Below are positions 54,140 through 64,000 of a stretch of 64,000 nucleotides of DNA, in pieces. Source of the stretch: Rhynchopus euleeides (taxonomy: Eukaryota; Euglenozoa; Diplonemea; Diplonemida; Diplonemidae); NCBI GenBank assembly GCA_963210315.1, contig OY723250.1, positions 1,798,001 through 1,862,000 on the forward strand, given 5' to 3'. Below the pieces are notes generated by a model. The model was not told the origin of the DNA. It saw nothing but the letters and a program-made list of their open reading frames with translations, and ran no database searches. Both the position numbers and the translations under genes were made by a program. The stretch's first letter is position 1, and each line of letters opens with the position of its first letter.

Positions 54140-55190
54140 GTTTGATTTTTGGTCCAGAAAATAGTTTGAAAATTTTTGAAATCTGGGTGCCCAAAAAAAA
54201 ATTTCCTAAGACCGGCGATTTGTAGGGGGACCCTTTCGAATTTTTTTTTGGGGAAGGGTAAATTGAACGTTTTTGGCCAAATGAAGCCACTGCGACCATT
54301 CCCGGGCCTCGGAAATCAGATTTTGGCCCCTCAAATGCGGTGCCGGTCCGGACAAAAAATCGAAAAAATCGTGAAAAATGGCCCATTTTCCCCAGCCAAA
54401 AATGGGCCAAAAATGCCCCCCGGACACCCCCAGAGACATGTCCTAATCCGGGGTGCCAGTAGGGGGGACCTTTCGATTTTTTTTCGAGGAGAGGTCAATT
54501 GAACGTTTTTGGACATCTGAGGCCACTGCGACCATTCCCAGGCCTCGGAAATGAGATTTTTGGCCCTCAAATGGGGTACCGGTCCCCACGAAATTCCGAA
54601 AAAAATCATGAAAATCGAAAGGTCCCACGCACCAAATTCTGCCCAAAAATCGTCAAAAATGGACATGTCATACGCAGCAAGGGGGCAAACCACTCCCCAA
54701 TGCTCAATGATTCCACGGCAACCCAGATTTTCTGATCAATTGGTTTGTTTGAGCATGTTCCTGGCCCTTGTTTGGAAAGTAGATGACCCCTGGCTGGAGA
54801 GGACGGTTGTGCTCGACCGGACGGAGAGAGAACTTTCTCCATATCCACCTCCACTCCACAATGCCACAAGTGGCAGGAAGGCCGGGTGTTACAGGCCTCA
54901 ACCAGGGTTCCAAGGCTCTCCACTTCCTGGCTGCGTCAGGGATCACCGGGTACAGCGAGCAGGATTCCCTGTCCTGACACCCCAGCATGTACCACCGGAA
55001 GAACCCGAAACAGCAGCCGCCCCTCATGGGGGTTGCAAGAGGCACGGAAATCGTTCAAATCGGACCAAGTCCGAAAATTCGGCACTTTCTTGGGTACAAA
55101 TTGCGGTCCGAAATTTTCCGATTTTTTGAAAAATGGCTAATTCTGTAAGGGGGACCTTTTCGAATTTTTTTTTCGGGCACTTTTTCCACA
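54140..55190. repeat. Degenerate tandem repeat of about 237 bp
   Basis: Two clear units share GGGGGACCTTTCGAATTTTTT, ATTGAACGTTTTTGG, GCCACTGCGACCATTCCC and GGCCTCGGAAAT blocks (near 54,224-54,340 and 54,463-54,575). A third partial unit with AAGGGGGACCTTTTCGAATT is at about 55,147. Between 54,650 and 55,060 lies unrelated sequence without a gene. Confidence 0.6.
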
Positions 55191-55309
55191 AGGAAATGTC
55201 CGCCCTGTCCGCTACTGTCCACTACCGATTTCAAGGATCCTCCAACGAACAGAAAGTCACTTCACCATTCAGCAGCAACCGCTCTTAGCCTGTATTTTGT
55301 TTGTTTGAT

Positions 55310-55440
55310 GCGTTGACGCTTCTACACACAAACCCTGAAATGATAATCACACCCTGAGCCTGATGAAGGGTGGGGTTAGTGTATAGAGCACGTTTGGATG
55401 CTTGCTGTGGTGGGTGACTTTCTGCTCACACGAGTGTGCG
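55310..55440 (-). repeat. Solo end repeat of a second tyrosine-recombinase retroelement subfamily
   Basis: Begins GCGTTGACGCTTCTACACAC and ends CACACGAGTGTGC. It is roughly 90% identical to the reverse complement of 63,528-63,654. It shares only the GCGTTGACGCTTC core with the subfamily at 2,891 and 39,398. No coding part adjoins it. Confidence 0.7.
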
Positions 55441-56370
55441 GGAAAAAAAATGAGAAGATCCGGCGGAGAGACCTTTCCCAACCAGGAAATATGCAAACTC
55501 TGCCGTGTGTACATAACATCCTAGACCGAACCATAAACACATCGAACCTGCATGGGGGGTGGGGGTGGTGGGGTGTGGTGGGGGACAGGCGCCCAGAGGG
55601 CAGGGAAGCACTGCTCTGTGGGGTAGATCATCAACCGATACCGATACCGACAAGGATCGCGACACATGCGTCGAATTTTTATTTTGCATTTTTTCATCCT
55701 TTCCGAAACAGGTGCTGGCTCATGCCATCACGCATCGATGGGTAAGGGCGATCCTGATGCCCGGCTCTTCGACTGGGTGCCTCTCCACGGATTTGGCCGC
55801 AGTGTGTTCGCGTGGCATGTGTGGTCCAGGCTTGGGTGTGTCGATCCCACGGCTTCCTGTCAAAAACTCACGTCTGTGGGGTGCCTGTGTGGCGTGCCAA
55901 AGTAATTTCCACAAGGGAACAAGAAATAACGCACCCCCACAGCAGGCACCCCCTGCTGCTACCCACCACCCGCCACAACCCATGCATCCTGCCCACACGC
56001 CGTACAAAGTTATTACCCAACAACCCACCGCCCCGCTCCCCTCGTTTTTTTGTTGCTAATTCTATTTCCATGTATTGACAGGGTCTGTGTGCTGTGTGCT
56101 GTGTGCGTCTGTATGGGGTGGTGTGGGTGATTCGAGGGGCAGATATTGTGTTTCCCACTCATTACGCGCATCGGGGCGTATCGAAATTGCGAAAATAACG
56201 AAAGAAAAAAACACACTGGGGGTCCTCGCTCCGAGTCACTGTGAGTCACGAGTCGTCAGTTTTCAGCCAAACATGGCTGACTTCTCACTTTTTCTCACTC
56301 AGTCACACTTGGTAGCGAGGGCCCCCACTGAAAAAAATTGGAGCGTTGGGCTTCGCACCTTAATGCCACT
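55441..56370. other. Intergenic region
   Basis: No supported gene. It includes ACCGATACCGATACCGACAAGG micro-repeats near 55,640 and G- and T-rich stretches. Confidence 0.45.
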
Positions 56371-56762
56371 TCACAGGGTCCCAGGACAGCCTGAAGACAC
56401 GAGTGTCTGCACAGCAAAAAATATGTTCAGAGCTGTTCTTTTGTTTGCAGTTTTCTGAACAGGGTGTTTGTTGCACCATAAGTCGGAAGCACACCGTCGT
56501 CGTCCGTGTCCAGGAACATCGACTCACTCACCTTGTAGGTAATGGAGGGGCACCTGTCCAAATTCCACGCCGTCTTCACGCTTGCCTGGCGAAGGCGCCT
56601 CGTGACCGAGTCAACCGCATATTTGCGGATGCCGTCGAGTGTGGTGGCGGTGTAGGTGCCCCGCACCGCACTCTTCACCGCCACCTTCAGCTCAGTGCAT
56701 TTCGCCAATGCACTGGGCCCAATGACCGACTTCACCGTCATCTTTGTCGCAGGGACAGCCAT
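56371..56762 (-). CDS. Small basic protein of unknown function (2 exons likely)
   Basis: The minus-strand ATG at 56,762 (MAVPATKMTVKSVIGPSALA) opens a frame with coding-like codon use. A consensus donor AAG|GTGAGT at 56,532/56,531 and an acceptor TTTTTTGCTGTGCAG ending at 56,407 define a 125-bp intron. Splicing gives 88 residues ending TLVSSGCPGTL. Without splicing the frame runs to 56,427 (111 residues). The protein is rich in Lys, Arg, Thr and Val and has no recognised domain. It is the only host gene on the minus strand and lies head-to-head with the kinase gene, 485 bp away. Confidence 0.5.
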
Positions 56763-57247
56763 TGCGACGAGTAGTGCGAGTGTGTCAAAGGGTGGTAGAG
56801 AGAGAGTAACAGAGTTAGTGACGGAGAGTGAGTGAGTGAGGGAGTTTGCGGGACTTATGCACACAAGGCCAGAACACAGACCAGCGCAGAGTCACAAATG
56901 AAACACCCATCCACCTTACAGGGAGCACAGACCTGTTGCAGGTCATCACGGCAACCGCCGGAACGAACAACGAGGGAGCGCAAGCAGGCTCAGGGCCCTC
57001 ACAAAACGAGTGAGTGAGCGGGCCGAGGCGCACTCCCCCCCCCACCCCCCCCCCTCAGACCCGGGCGCCTCCTCCACTCGAATCACACGGGGAGGGTGGG
57101 TGGTGGCTGTGTTGTGGGGGTGGGGCGTGTGTACTTACACACCCGCGCCCCCCCTACCCCCCTCCCCCCGCCACACCCACCCCTCCCCCTTCCCTCGGCC
57201 CTGAGGGCGGGGGGTGGGGGGGTGGTGGGGTGGGTGTGGTGGGACAT
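56763..57247. other. Divergent intergenic region, probable shared promoter
   Basis: Separates the minus-strand small gene and the kinase gene. It has a GAGAGAGA/GTGAGTGAGTGAG stretch at 56,797-56,840 and C/G runs up to the kinase ATG. No TATA box can be called. Confidence 0.4.
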
Positions 57248-59864
57248 ATGGCGACGGCAAGGCGGCCGCCCCAGCAACAACTAAGGGGGCAGCTGGCGGA
57301 GCCGCGCGAGCCAGCCGACGCGAGAGAATGGCGGCGGATTTCATTGGAGAAGCCCCCCCTGGGGACGTTCGGCCCGGCTGACATCCAGGGGTGGGCGCTG
57401 AAGCTGTCCAGCTCTGTCGTGTCCCCTTGGGACAAGCGGTGGTTTATCTTCTCTGGAAACTTCATCTGCTACTTCCACTCCCAAGACCCCACCGCCCGCT
57501 GCTCCGGGTGCTACTACATGCCTGGGATGGTTGTGGAACGGCTCGCCGAGATCCCCAACCACCCCTCTGCCCCCGTGCATTTCAACTCCTACAAAGAGAA
57601 CTGCGTCCTCTTCCGCCCCGTTGTCCCCAGGAGGCCTGGGGGTGACTACCGAGATCTGATCATGTCCCTCCCGGATGAGTCCCAACTGAGGAGGTGGGAA
57701 TCATACGTGACTGCCATCAGCAAGGGCAAGCGCCCCACCAACTCCCTCGGCAGCGGCAGCGGGGGGTCCCCCCTCGGCTCCCCCGTGGTGGACCTGGGTG
57801 GCACCGCGGTGAACCTCGGGGGTTCCATCGGGTCGCTGCAGCTGGGCAGCACCTCCACGCGGGGCGGCTACAGCAGCTCACCCGCATCGCCCCCCGGGTT
57901 CGGCTCCCCCATCCTGGGCAGCCCGCAGTACAGCAGCCCGGGCGCCACCGCGATCTCGCCCCCCGCTGCGTCCCTCCCGAGGGTGCAGCTGGGCGGGTCA
58001 GCCAAGGCGCAGATCTCGCACATGCCGGCGCAATACCACACCATGCTGAAGTACAGCGGCATCACTCCCGAGGAGGCTGCGAACAACTCCGAGGCGGTTG
58101 TGTCGGTGCTCAACTTCGCGCAGCAGCGCCAGCAGGATGTGGTAAAAATCCCGAGCCTGCCGCTGCCAGGGGCTGTGGAGATGGGCGATGCTGACCCAGA
58201 GGCCTCGCTCGGGGGTGTGCCGCGGAAGGATCGGTATACAATCGCGGAGCTGGCGTCGTCAGAGGAGGCGCTGGAGGCGCATACAGGGCTCGTGATGCTT
58301 GACAGCGGGTCGCAGGGGGAGGTGTACAGGGCGCGCCGTGTGAGGGATGGGACCCCCGTGGCGCTGAAGAAGATCTTCATCAAGAATGAGAAGAAGGAGA
58401 TGCCTGCGCTGGAGAACGAGATCTCCATGATGTACACCAGCAAGCATAAGAATGTTGTCGACTTCTACTCCGCGCATCGGAAGGAAGGGGTATGCATTGC
58501 AACGTGTTGTTAATTTGTAAGGTGGGAGGGGAGGCGCCGTTCAGCGACACTGTCTGGTCTTGGGATGCGGGAGAGGGAACATAGAGTGAAGGAGATAAAG
58601 AGAGGTTGGGGTAGTGGTGTGTTTGAATGTGTTGAATATGTGTTGTTAGGGAAGGTGGCTGGGGTGTGTGTCTGTGTGCTGTTCGATCTGGGGGGTGGGG
58701 GTATTGTATTATCCCTTCGTTGTGTGCCACGCCACCCACCACAACAACAAAAAAATCCCAGGAAAAAACCCTTTGGATCGCGATGGAGCTCATGACGGGC
58801 GGAAAGCTGACAGACGTGCTCGACTCCAAGAAAGGACGCTTCCCCGAAGAGCACGTTGCCTACATCTGCAAGAATGTGCTCGAGGGGCTCGCCTACCTCC
58901 ACTCCATGGGGCGTGTGCATCGGGACATCAAGTCCGACAACATCCTCCTCGGCGGGAAGGGCACCATCAAGCTGGGCGATTTCGGCTTCTGCGCCTCCCT
59001 CTCTGAAGGCGAGAACCAGAAGCGGCAGACGGTGGTCGGGACGCCATACTGGATGGCCCCTGAGGTCATCACAGGCGAGCCTTACGACTGCAAGGTGTGT
59101 GCCCCCCACCCCCGTCACCCCGTCACCCCCTTGCGTGCATGCCCTGGGTAGCCCCCACCCAAGTGTGGGCCAGACCTCTCTCCGTTTATGCCTGACGACG
59201 AACCGCACCCCAGGGGCTGGGGTGGGTGGGTCATAGCAGGTTTGGAAAACGAAGAGTGTCGTTGCGAGTGGGTCCGCCAAGGGGAGGTGGGGTGGGGGTG
59301 GGGTAGGGGTCTATTCTCGTGTGTGTCTGTCTGTGTGTGTCTGGGTTCGATCCACCGGCGCTTCCCCGCACCCCTCCCGACACAGGCTGATGTATGGAGC
59401 ATGGGCATTCTTGCGCTGGAGCTCTGCGACGGGGAGCCGCCGCTGATGGAGGAGCCCCCGATGCGTGCGCTGTACATTATCGTCACACAGCCCGCCCCTT
59501 CGGTATGGTTGGTGAGGGATGGTTCGCTGCTGCGTCTGCCTGCTGTGGGTTGCAAGCTTGCCCGGCCCCTTGTTGTGCCGTGTGTCCCTGTGTTCCACCC
59601 CATCTTCTGTGTGCCGCAGATGAAGCAGCCCGATCTCTGGTCCGCGCAGTGCCGCGATTTCATCTCACAGATGCTCAACAAAAATCCCGACCAGCGCCCC
59701 GTCGCTTCTGATCTTCTCAACCACCCCTTCCTCCAGAAGGTATGTCCCACGTGTCAGCTGCGGTTTGAAAACTCCCGGATTTTTGAGAACTCTATCGATG
59801 CCCCACCATCACACACACACAGGCAACCGCTGATGGCTCCTTCCTCGACAGCATGCTGCTGTAA
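57248..59864 (+). CDS. PAK/STE20-like protein kinase with PH domain (5 exons, 617 aa)
   Basis: Exons 57248-58489, 58762-59094, 59386-59502, 59620-59739 and 59823-59864 join in frame across GT-AG introns. Residues 45-158 are a PH domain (IQGWALKLSSSVVSPWDKRW... with the C-terminal helix Trp in LRRWESYVTAI), suggesting phosphoinositide binding. A Ser/Gly/Pro-rich linker follows. Residues 256-295 (HMPAQYHTMLKYSGITPEEA...) match the second half of the p21-binding domain; the CRIB core ISxP..FxHxxHVG is not recognisable. The kinase domain (about 345-610) has a Gly-rich loop SGSQGEVY, VALKK (K374), HRDIKSDNILL, DFGFCA and GTPYWMAPEV, the STE20 signature. The layout resembles fungal Cla4/Skm1 kinases. 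A cytoskeletal or Rho-GTPase signalling role is inferred. Confidence 0.9.
58490..58761 (+). other. Intron 1 of the kinase gene
   Basis: Donor GTATGC and acceptor AAAAAAATCCCAG. It separates HRKEG from EKTLWIAMELMTGG, an unbroken kinase alignment across the junction. Confidence 0.85.
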
Positions 59865-62800
59865 GGCGGCATGTGGTGAAGGTTTTTAAGACTTGGTGTT
59901 CCGCTCGTTGTTAGGACCAACGGGCGCTGCGAGTGTACGCGCGCCCCACCCCTCGGAGGCGAAGAGAAGCCTTTTGTACTTCATTCTTGTCCCACCTGCT
60001 GTTTCTCAGCTTTGCCCCGCAAAACAAACAGTGCGTGCCTCAGGTGTTCTCTCTGTGATTCCAGCTTGTCACCTGAACTGTGAAGCTGATTGCCTTCCTC
60101 TTTCTGAGCCGACTCCATCCCCACACCCTCCCACCCCAGCGCTCAGATCGTTCAAAGCAATCACTATTCTGACAGATGACGGAGTATGAGTTCTGTACAA
60201 CACAACCAGCGGGTCGGGGGGGGGGGGTGGCGGGGCGTGGGTGTTAATTCCAAATCGAGGGAGGGGTGAGGGATGCTTGATGGCCCTCACTTTGCTGTGG
60301 CAAATCATGTGCCAGGTTCAGCGTCTGAAGTGCCGCCAGGGGGGGGGGCCCAGTTGGACCCAGTAAAAGGGGGCCACATGGGTGGGTGGGAGGGGTCTTG
60401 AGAGATGCATGTGTTCGTCATGGCTGTCTTCGTCTGCCAGATTCTTTGTTCCGTCAGGAATAAAACTGGAGGCAGTGGTCGCCCCAGCGATAGCGCGACT
60501 CCGGATGGCTGTGTGTTCCCCCCCCCCCCCCCCCCCCCCGTCAGCTGAAAACACATGCCGCACCAGACATCATCCTCTTCGATATATTTTTAGTCTTCCA
60601 CTTTTCAAGAAAAAGCCCCCCCCCCCCTTCCCCAACTTGTTGACCCCTCTTCTCAACGCAGCCGCTGATTTCTTATGCGGGGGAGGGAGGGAGGGGGTGT
60701 GGAGGTGCTGCAGGCAATGCCGGGTAAGCGATCTGGCATCTCTCGAACAGCAAGTCCCTGAAAGACCACTGCGCGGGGAACCAAACACGCTACCCACTTC
60801 CCCATCGCCTGTGGTAAGCCGCGTGGATTCGCTGATTTTTCTGCGGGTGTTCGGCGGGGGACCGGGGGTGGGGGGGAGGGAGTAGGTGTGGGCGGGTCAT
60901 AATACGTAAGCAACTCATCCCTTCATGGGCTGAGGATTGCACTGCACTGATCCAAGAAAGGGGCGTGCCCTTCGGGTGGGAGCAGGCGGTCCATACCCAT
61001 CGCAGAGACGAGAGTGCGTGGGTATGGTTGCGGCAGGGAGTTCTCACGACTGAGGCAGGCAAGAGTGAGAGAAGGGGGAATATATGTTGGGGGGGTGCGG
61101 CATTCTCCACAGGGGGTCTTCAATTCACACTATAAGTGTACGAGAGAGAGAGAGAGGGAGAGAGAGGGCTGATTTGCAGGTGGTTCTTGCGTGAAAGTCT
61201 CCGCGTGTGGGCCCCCCCCCCCCCCCCCCTGCGTACGCAGTGGATGTGATTGTCTGTAGCGCACAGAGCAACTTCTCTTATTTGAGTCTAAAGAGAGAAG
61301 AGGCTGTTTGAAGTGTTCGAGCACGAGGAGGTCCCATGTCCTCACGTGTACCCTGGTACCCCCTGCGTTCACAGTGTGCAGTGTCGCGTAGTGGGGGTTG
61401 CGTCATGAGTAGAGAGGGTGTTTTCGGTGTGTTCTCCGCTGCAAAAAAGAGTCCGGGGTTTTGTTTGCTTTAAAAAAGCGATTCGCCGACATGTGTGTGT
61501 GTGTGTGTGGCTGCCGTGATGCACAAAACAAGCCCTCTTCAGACTTCTTCAAAAACTATCTCGTGTTTTTGCTTCCAAGAAGGTGAGAAGGTGAGAGAGC
61601 AGGGCGGTGTCGGACCCGTCATTCTTCCCCTGCTCCACTACTCGACCTGCCTGGCCAGTTATCTGTTGCTCCTGCCTACCTATCCCCGTCTCCACCTCTG
61701 TCCCCCCGCCCCTTGACGAACGAACCCTAAACTGTTCTTTCCCCGGAGCGCAGCGCAGCAGGACGCAGGCATGCTGCGCTGCACTGCCAAGCACCCACAC
61801 GCATTATTTTTGCGTGGCGACCGATCTTTTGTTCAGTTGGTTTATATTTTTTTAAGTCGAAGGAAGCCTATGCTTGAGCAGCCGCTCCCCTCCCGACCAC
61901 CCCCCTTTCCCCGCCCGGCTTGCACTGTCTCTTGCCCCTGGTGACTTCACCAAGGGCAGCACACCGTGGAGTGATGTTGGTTGGCTGATGTCAGAACAGA
62001 GCGTGTGGCCCCCAGTTGAACGTGGGCATCAACACCGGCGGGGACGCATGCCACTGAGCCTGCTCGCCAGTTTTGAGGATTGTGCTGTCCACTGACTACA
62101 GACAGCCGTGCCGCGTGTTTTGTCGAAACAGCATTGGCACGGCCTGTGGTGTAAACGCGTATCAGAGGTAACACAGCGGGATTTGCCGGTCTTGAGGGCC
62201 CCCGGTCTGCATGTTTTGCGTTTGCAACTGGTCCCTTTTGTATTCGTGCGCTGCCAATACCTCAGAACGAAGAAGAATGCAAACGACAACCCTCCCCCCC
62301 CCTCCTCAAATCTGTATGCGCAGAAGCACGGGCAACGGTCTCAAATATCAAACACGACGAGTGGTTTGTGTACGGTGTTTTTTTGTCCCAACCAGACCGC
62401 GACGAGCGCAGAGAACTTGCTGGTGTGTTCCCCCCGGCCGCTCGTTCAAAAGAATGACCGATCCTATATTCTTGCACTGCGACCATACAGATCAGAAACC
62501 CCCCCCATAGTTGGCCCCCACCTCCAAGCCGAATTTTAATCCGGGTGTAGACGAAGCCATAATATTTCACCCACGTGTGTGTGTCATTTCGCTATTACGG
62601 AGACTACACTGGACACCCAGCAATACGCTTCACGTGTGATTCTGTCCGCTGTGCAGTATTAGAGCCTGAGGGCCAGGGGGAGACAGCTACTTTGCAGTTA
62701 TCATCACACGGGAACAGCTTGAGTTATTCCTCCCGCTTCCTAGCCTGGGGATGAATGAAGGAATATGGAAAGGCCACCCTCGGGTGAAGGCGGGTGTAGT

Positions 62801-63527
62801 GTGTCCTGTTGCACGCCTGGATCAACCATCCATGCCTCAAAGAGGGGCACAGATACACAACAGCACGCCCCTGGTGCCGATTGGCATTCTCCTATCGCCT
62901 GCTTTTCCGGTCCGTATATTGAGTTGCAGTCTGTTTCTGTCTGTTCCTGCTTCTGTTGTGCAGCGCACCACGACGTTTAATGAAATTTTGGCAGAGCCGT
63001 GCCCCCCCCGCCCCCCCCCCCCCCCCCCCCCTGTCCACCGGGCATTTTAGACGCATCCTCCAGAGTTGCCCCATTGCCGGGCAGGACTGCACATCCTTCC
63101 CCACCTTCCTTCCGTTCTCACTTCGTTTTTTTTCCAGCATCAAATTGCCACAGCTCGTGGAAAAGGTATGCATAGCGGGCCTGCTATGTGACAGTCGCGT
63201 CCGATGTACAACATGCCCCCCTCAGGCATGATGGCAGGGGCGGGGGTGGGTGGGTGGTGTGGGGTTTGGGCGTGCCGCAGCAGGTCCTTCCAACCGCGAC
63301 GCCCGGCAGGGCGTGGGGAGGGGGTGTGGGTGCGTGTCATGCTGCAAGGCGTTGCCAAGAGCTCAAACGATTCTTTTCGTTTCTCTTGTATTCCACGCGG
63401 TATAACGGCAACACAGCACGGGATACTCGTGCACGGCACGCACCGCACAGCCAGGTGGGGTGGGGTGGTGGGGAGCGAGGCGCGGGCGGCAGTCGTCGTT
63501 TTTCCGAGCAGGTTGTTTTTTTTTTAA
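59865..63527. other. Intergenic region, 3.7 kb, no supported gene
   Basis: Open frames are short and unrelated to known families. It contains C runs at about 60,520-60,538, 60,617-60,627, 61,211-61,229 and 63,002-63,031, a G run at 60,218-60,227, a (GA)n tract at 61,141-61,167 and a (GT)n tract at 61,490-61,509. Confidence 0.5.
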
Positions 63528-64000
63528 GCACACTCGTGTGAGCGGAAAGCGCCCCACCACAGCTGCAACCAAACGTGCTCTATACACTAACCCCACCCTT
63601 CATCAGGCTCAGGGTGTGATCAGTTCAGGGTTTTGTGTGTAGAAGCGTCAACGCAACAAACTATCAAGCAGGCGAGAGAATCAAGAGGGGGGCAAGAGTG
63701 ACAGAAGCGGACAGAGTACGCCGAGCTGCGTGGTTGTTCTGAAGAGAGAGGGACAGTAACTACGCCGTGCGTAACTACGGGCTGAGGGAGTACGCCGAGC
63801 TGCGCGTATTTTGAGGTCAGAGAGGGACAGTAACTACGCCGAGCTGCGTGTATCTTACAGAGAGGGGCAGTAACAACGCCGTGCTGCGTGTAACAAACAG
63901 AGAGGGACAGTAACTACGCCGAGCTGCGTGTATCTTACAGAGAGGGACAGTAACAACGCCGTGCTGCGTGTAACAAACAGAGAGGGACAGTAACTACGCC
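63528..64000 (+). mobile_element. 5' end of a second tyrosine-recombinase retroelement, cut by the window edge
   Basis: The end repeat 63,528-63,654 (GCACACTCGTGTG to GAAGCGTCAACGC) is followed by tandem repeats of about 40 bp (GGGACAGTAACTACGCCGAG type, about 63,705-64,000, alternating CTACGCCGAGCTGCG and CAACGCCGTGCTGCG). This is the same plan as the element at 35-39.5 kb, where an end repeat is followed by tandem repeats and then gag. The coding part, if present, lies beyond the window. Confidence 0.6.

Noticed and set aside
59335-59360. tRNA B-box-like GGTTCGATCC
   Set aside because: No A box or acceptor stem around it, and it lies in a kinase intron.
63705-64000. CRISPR or spliced-leader/5S gene array
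   Set aside because: Short 40-bp units without promoter, Sm site or rRNA similarity; position fits retroelement leader repeats.

Overview
The window is nuclear DNA of a GC-rich, intron-bearing unicellular eukaryote. Long protein genes are broken by short GT-AG introns (46-270 bp, donors mostly GTATG, acceptors pyrimidine-AG), and the space between genes is full of long C runs. Nearly all host genes lie on the + strand. Several start codons sit 0-30 bases after a pyrimidine-rich AG, as expected of short 5' leaders or spliced-leader trans-splicing. The tyrosine-recombinase retroelement has the order gag, recombinase, RT-RNase H, which I know best from trypanosomatid VIPER elements. Together these make a euglenozoan such as a diplonemid possible, but the nine W..K..YCC..GC modules also recall alveolate proteins. 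The lineage is not settled by this window.

Layout. 1-1,120: 3' end of a patatin-type (TGL/SDP1-like) lipase gene. 5,285-6,427: ubiquitin-like/DUF4116/C2H2 protein. 6,801-13,710: four-exon gene for a 2,179-residue cysteine-rich type I membrane protein. 16,723-17,610: second ubiquitin-like/DUF4116 gene, followed to 21,203 by two headless DUF4116 arrays separated by near-identical 832-bp spacers. 22,992-24,113: arsenite methyltransferase. 27,008-27,742: ankyrin-like protein with a myristoylation signal. 27,927-35,156 (copy A) and 39,508-47,900 (copy B): a 7.2-kb duplication carrying a PRMT3-like gene and a basic disordered-protein gene; copy A's PRMT is frameshifted, copy B's is open. Between the copies lies a tyrosine-recombinase retroelement (35,157-39,507). 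50,150-55,260 is a nest of elements: a foldback transposon (also inserted in copy B), a TA-flanked element, a LINE 3' fragment and GGACATGTCC-rich repeats. 56,371-56,762 (-): small unknown gene. 57,248-59,864: five-exon PAK-like kinase gene. A second retroelement appears to begin at 63,528 and run off the right edge.

The genes do not form one pathway: they cover lipid turnover, arsenic methylation, signalling, methyltransferase-fold proteins and a surface protein. The most distinctive signal is in the DUF4116 arrays. Three codons per 25-residue unit vary only at their first two bases while the third base is fixed (NNT, NNC, NNC), and headless arrays lie next to one array with a complete head. 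This looks like a modular repeat protein under strong diversification, possibly with a donor reservoir. The second strong signal is the exact placement of the retroelement between the two duplicate copies, as a crossover between two non-allelic insertions would leave it.
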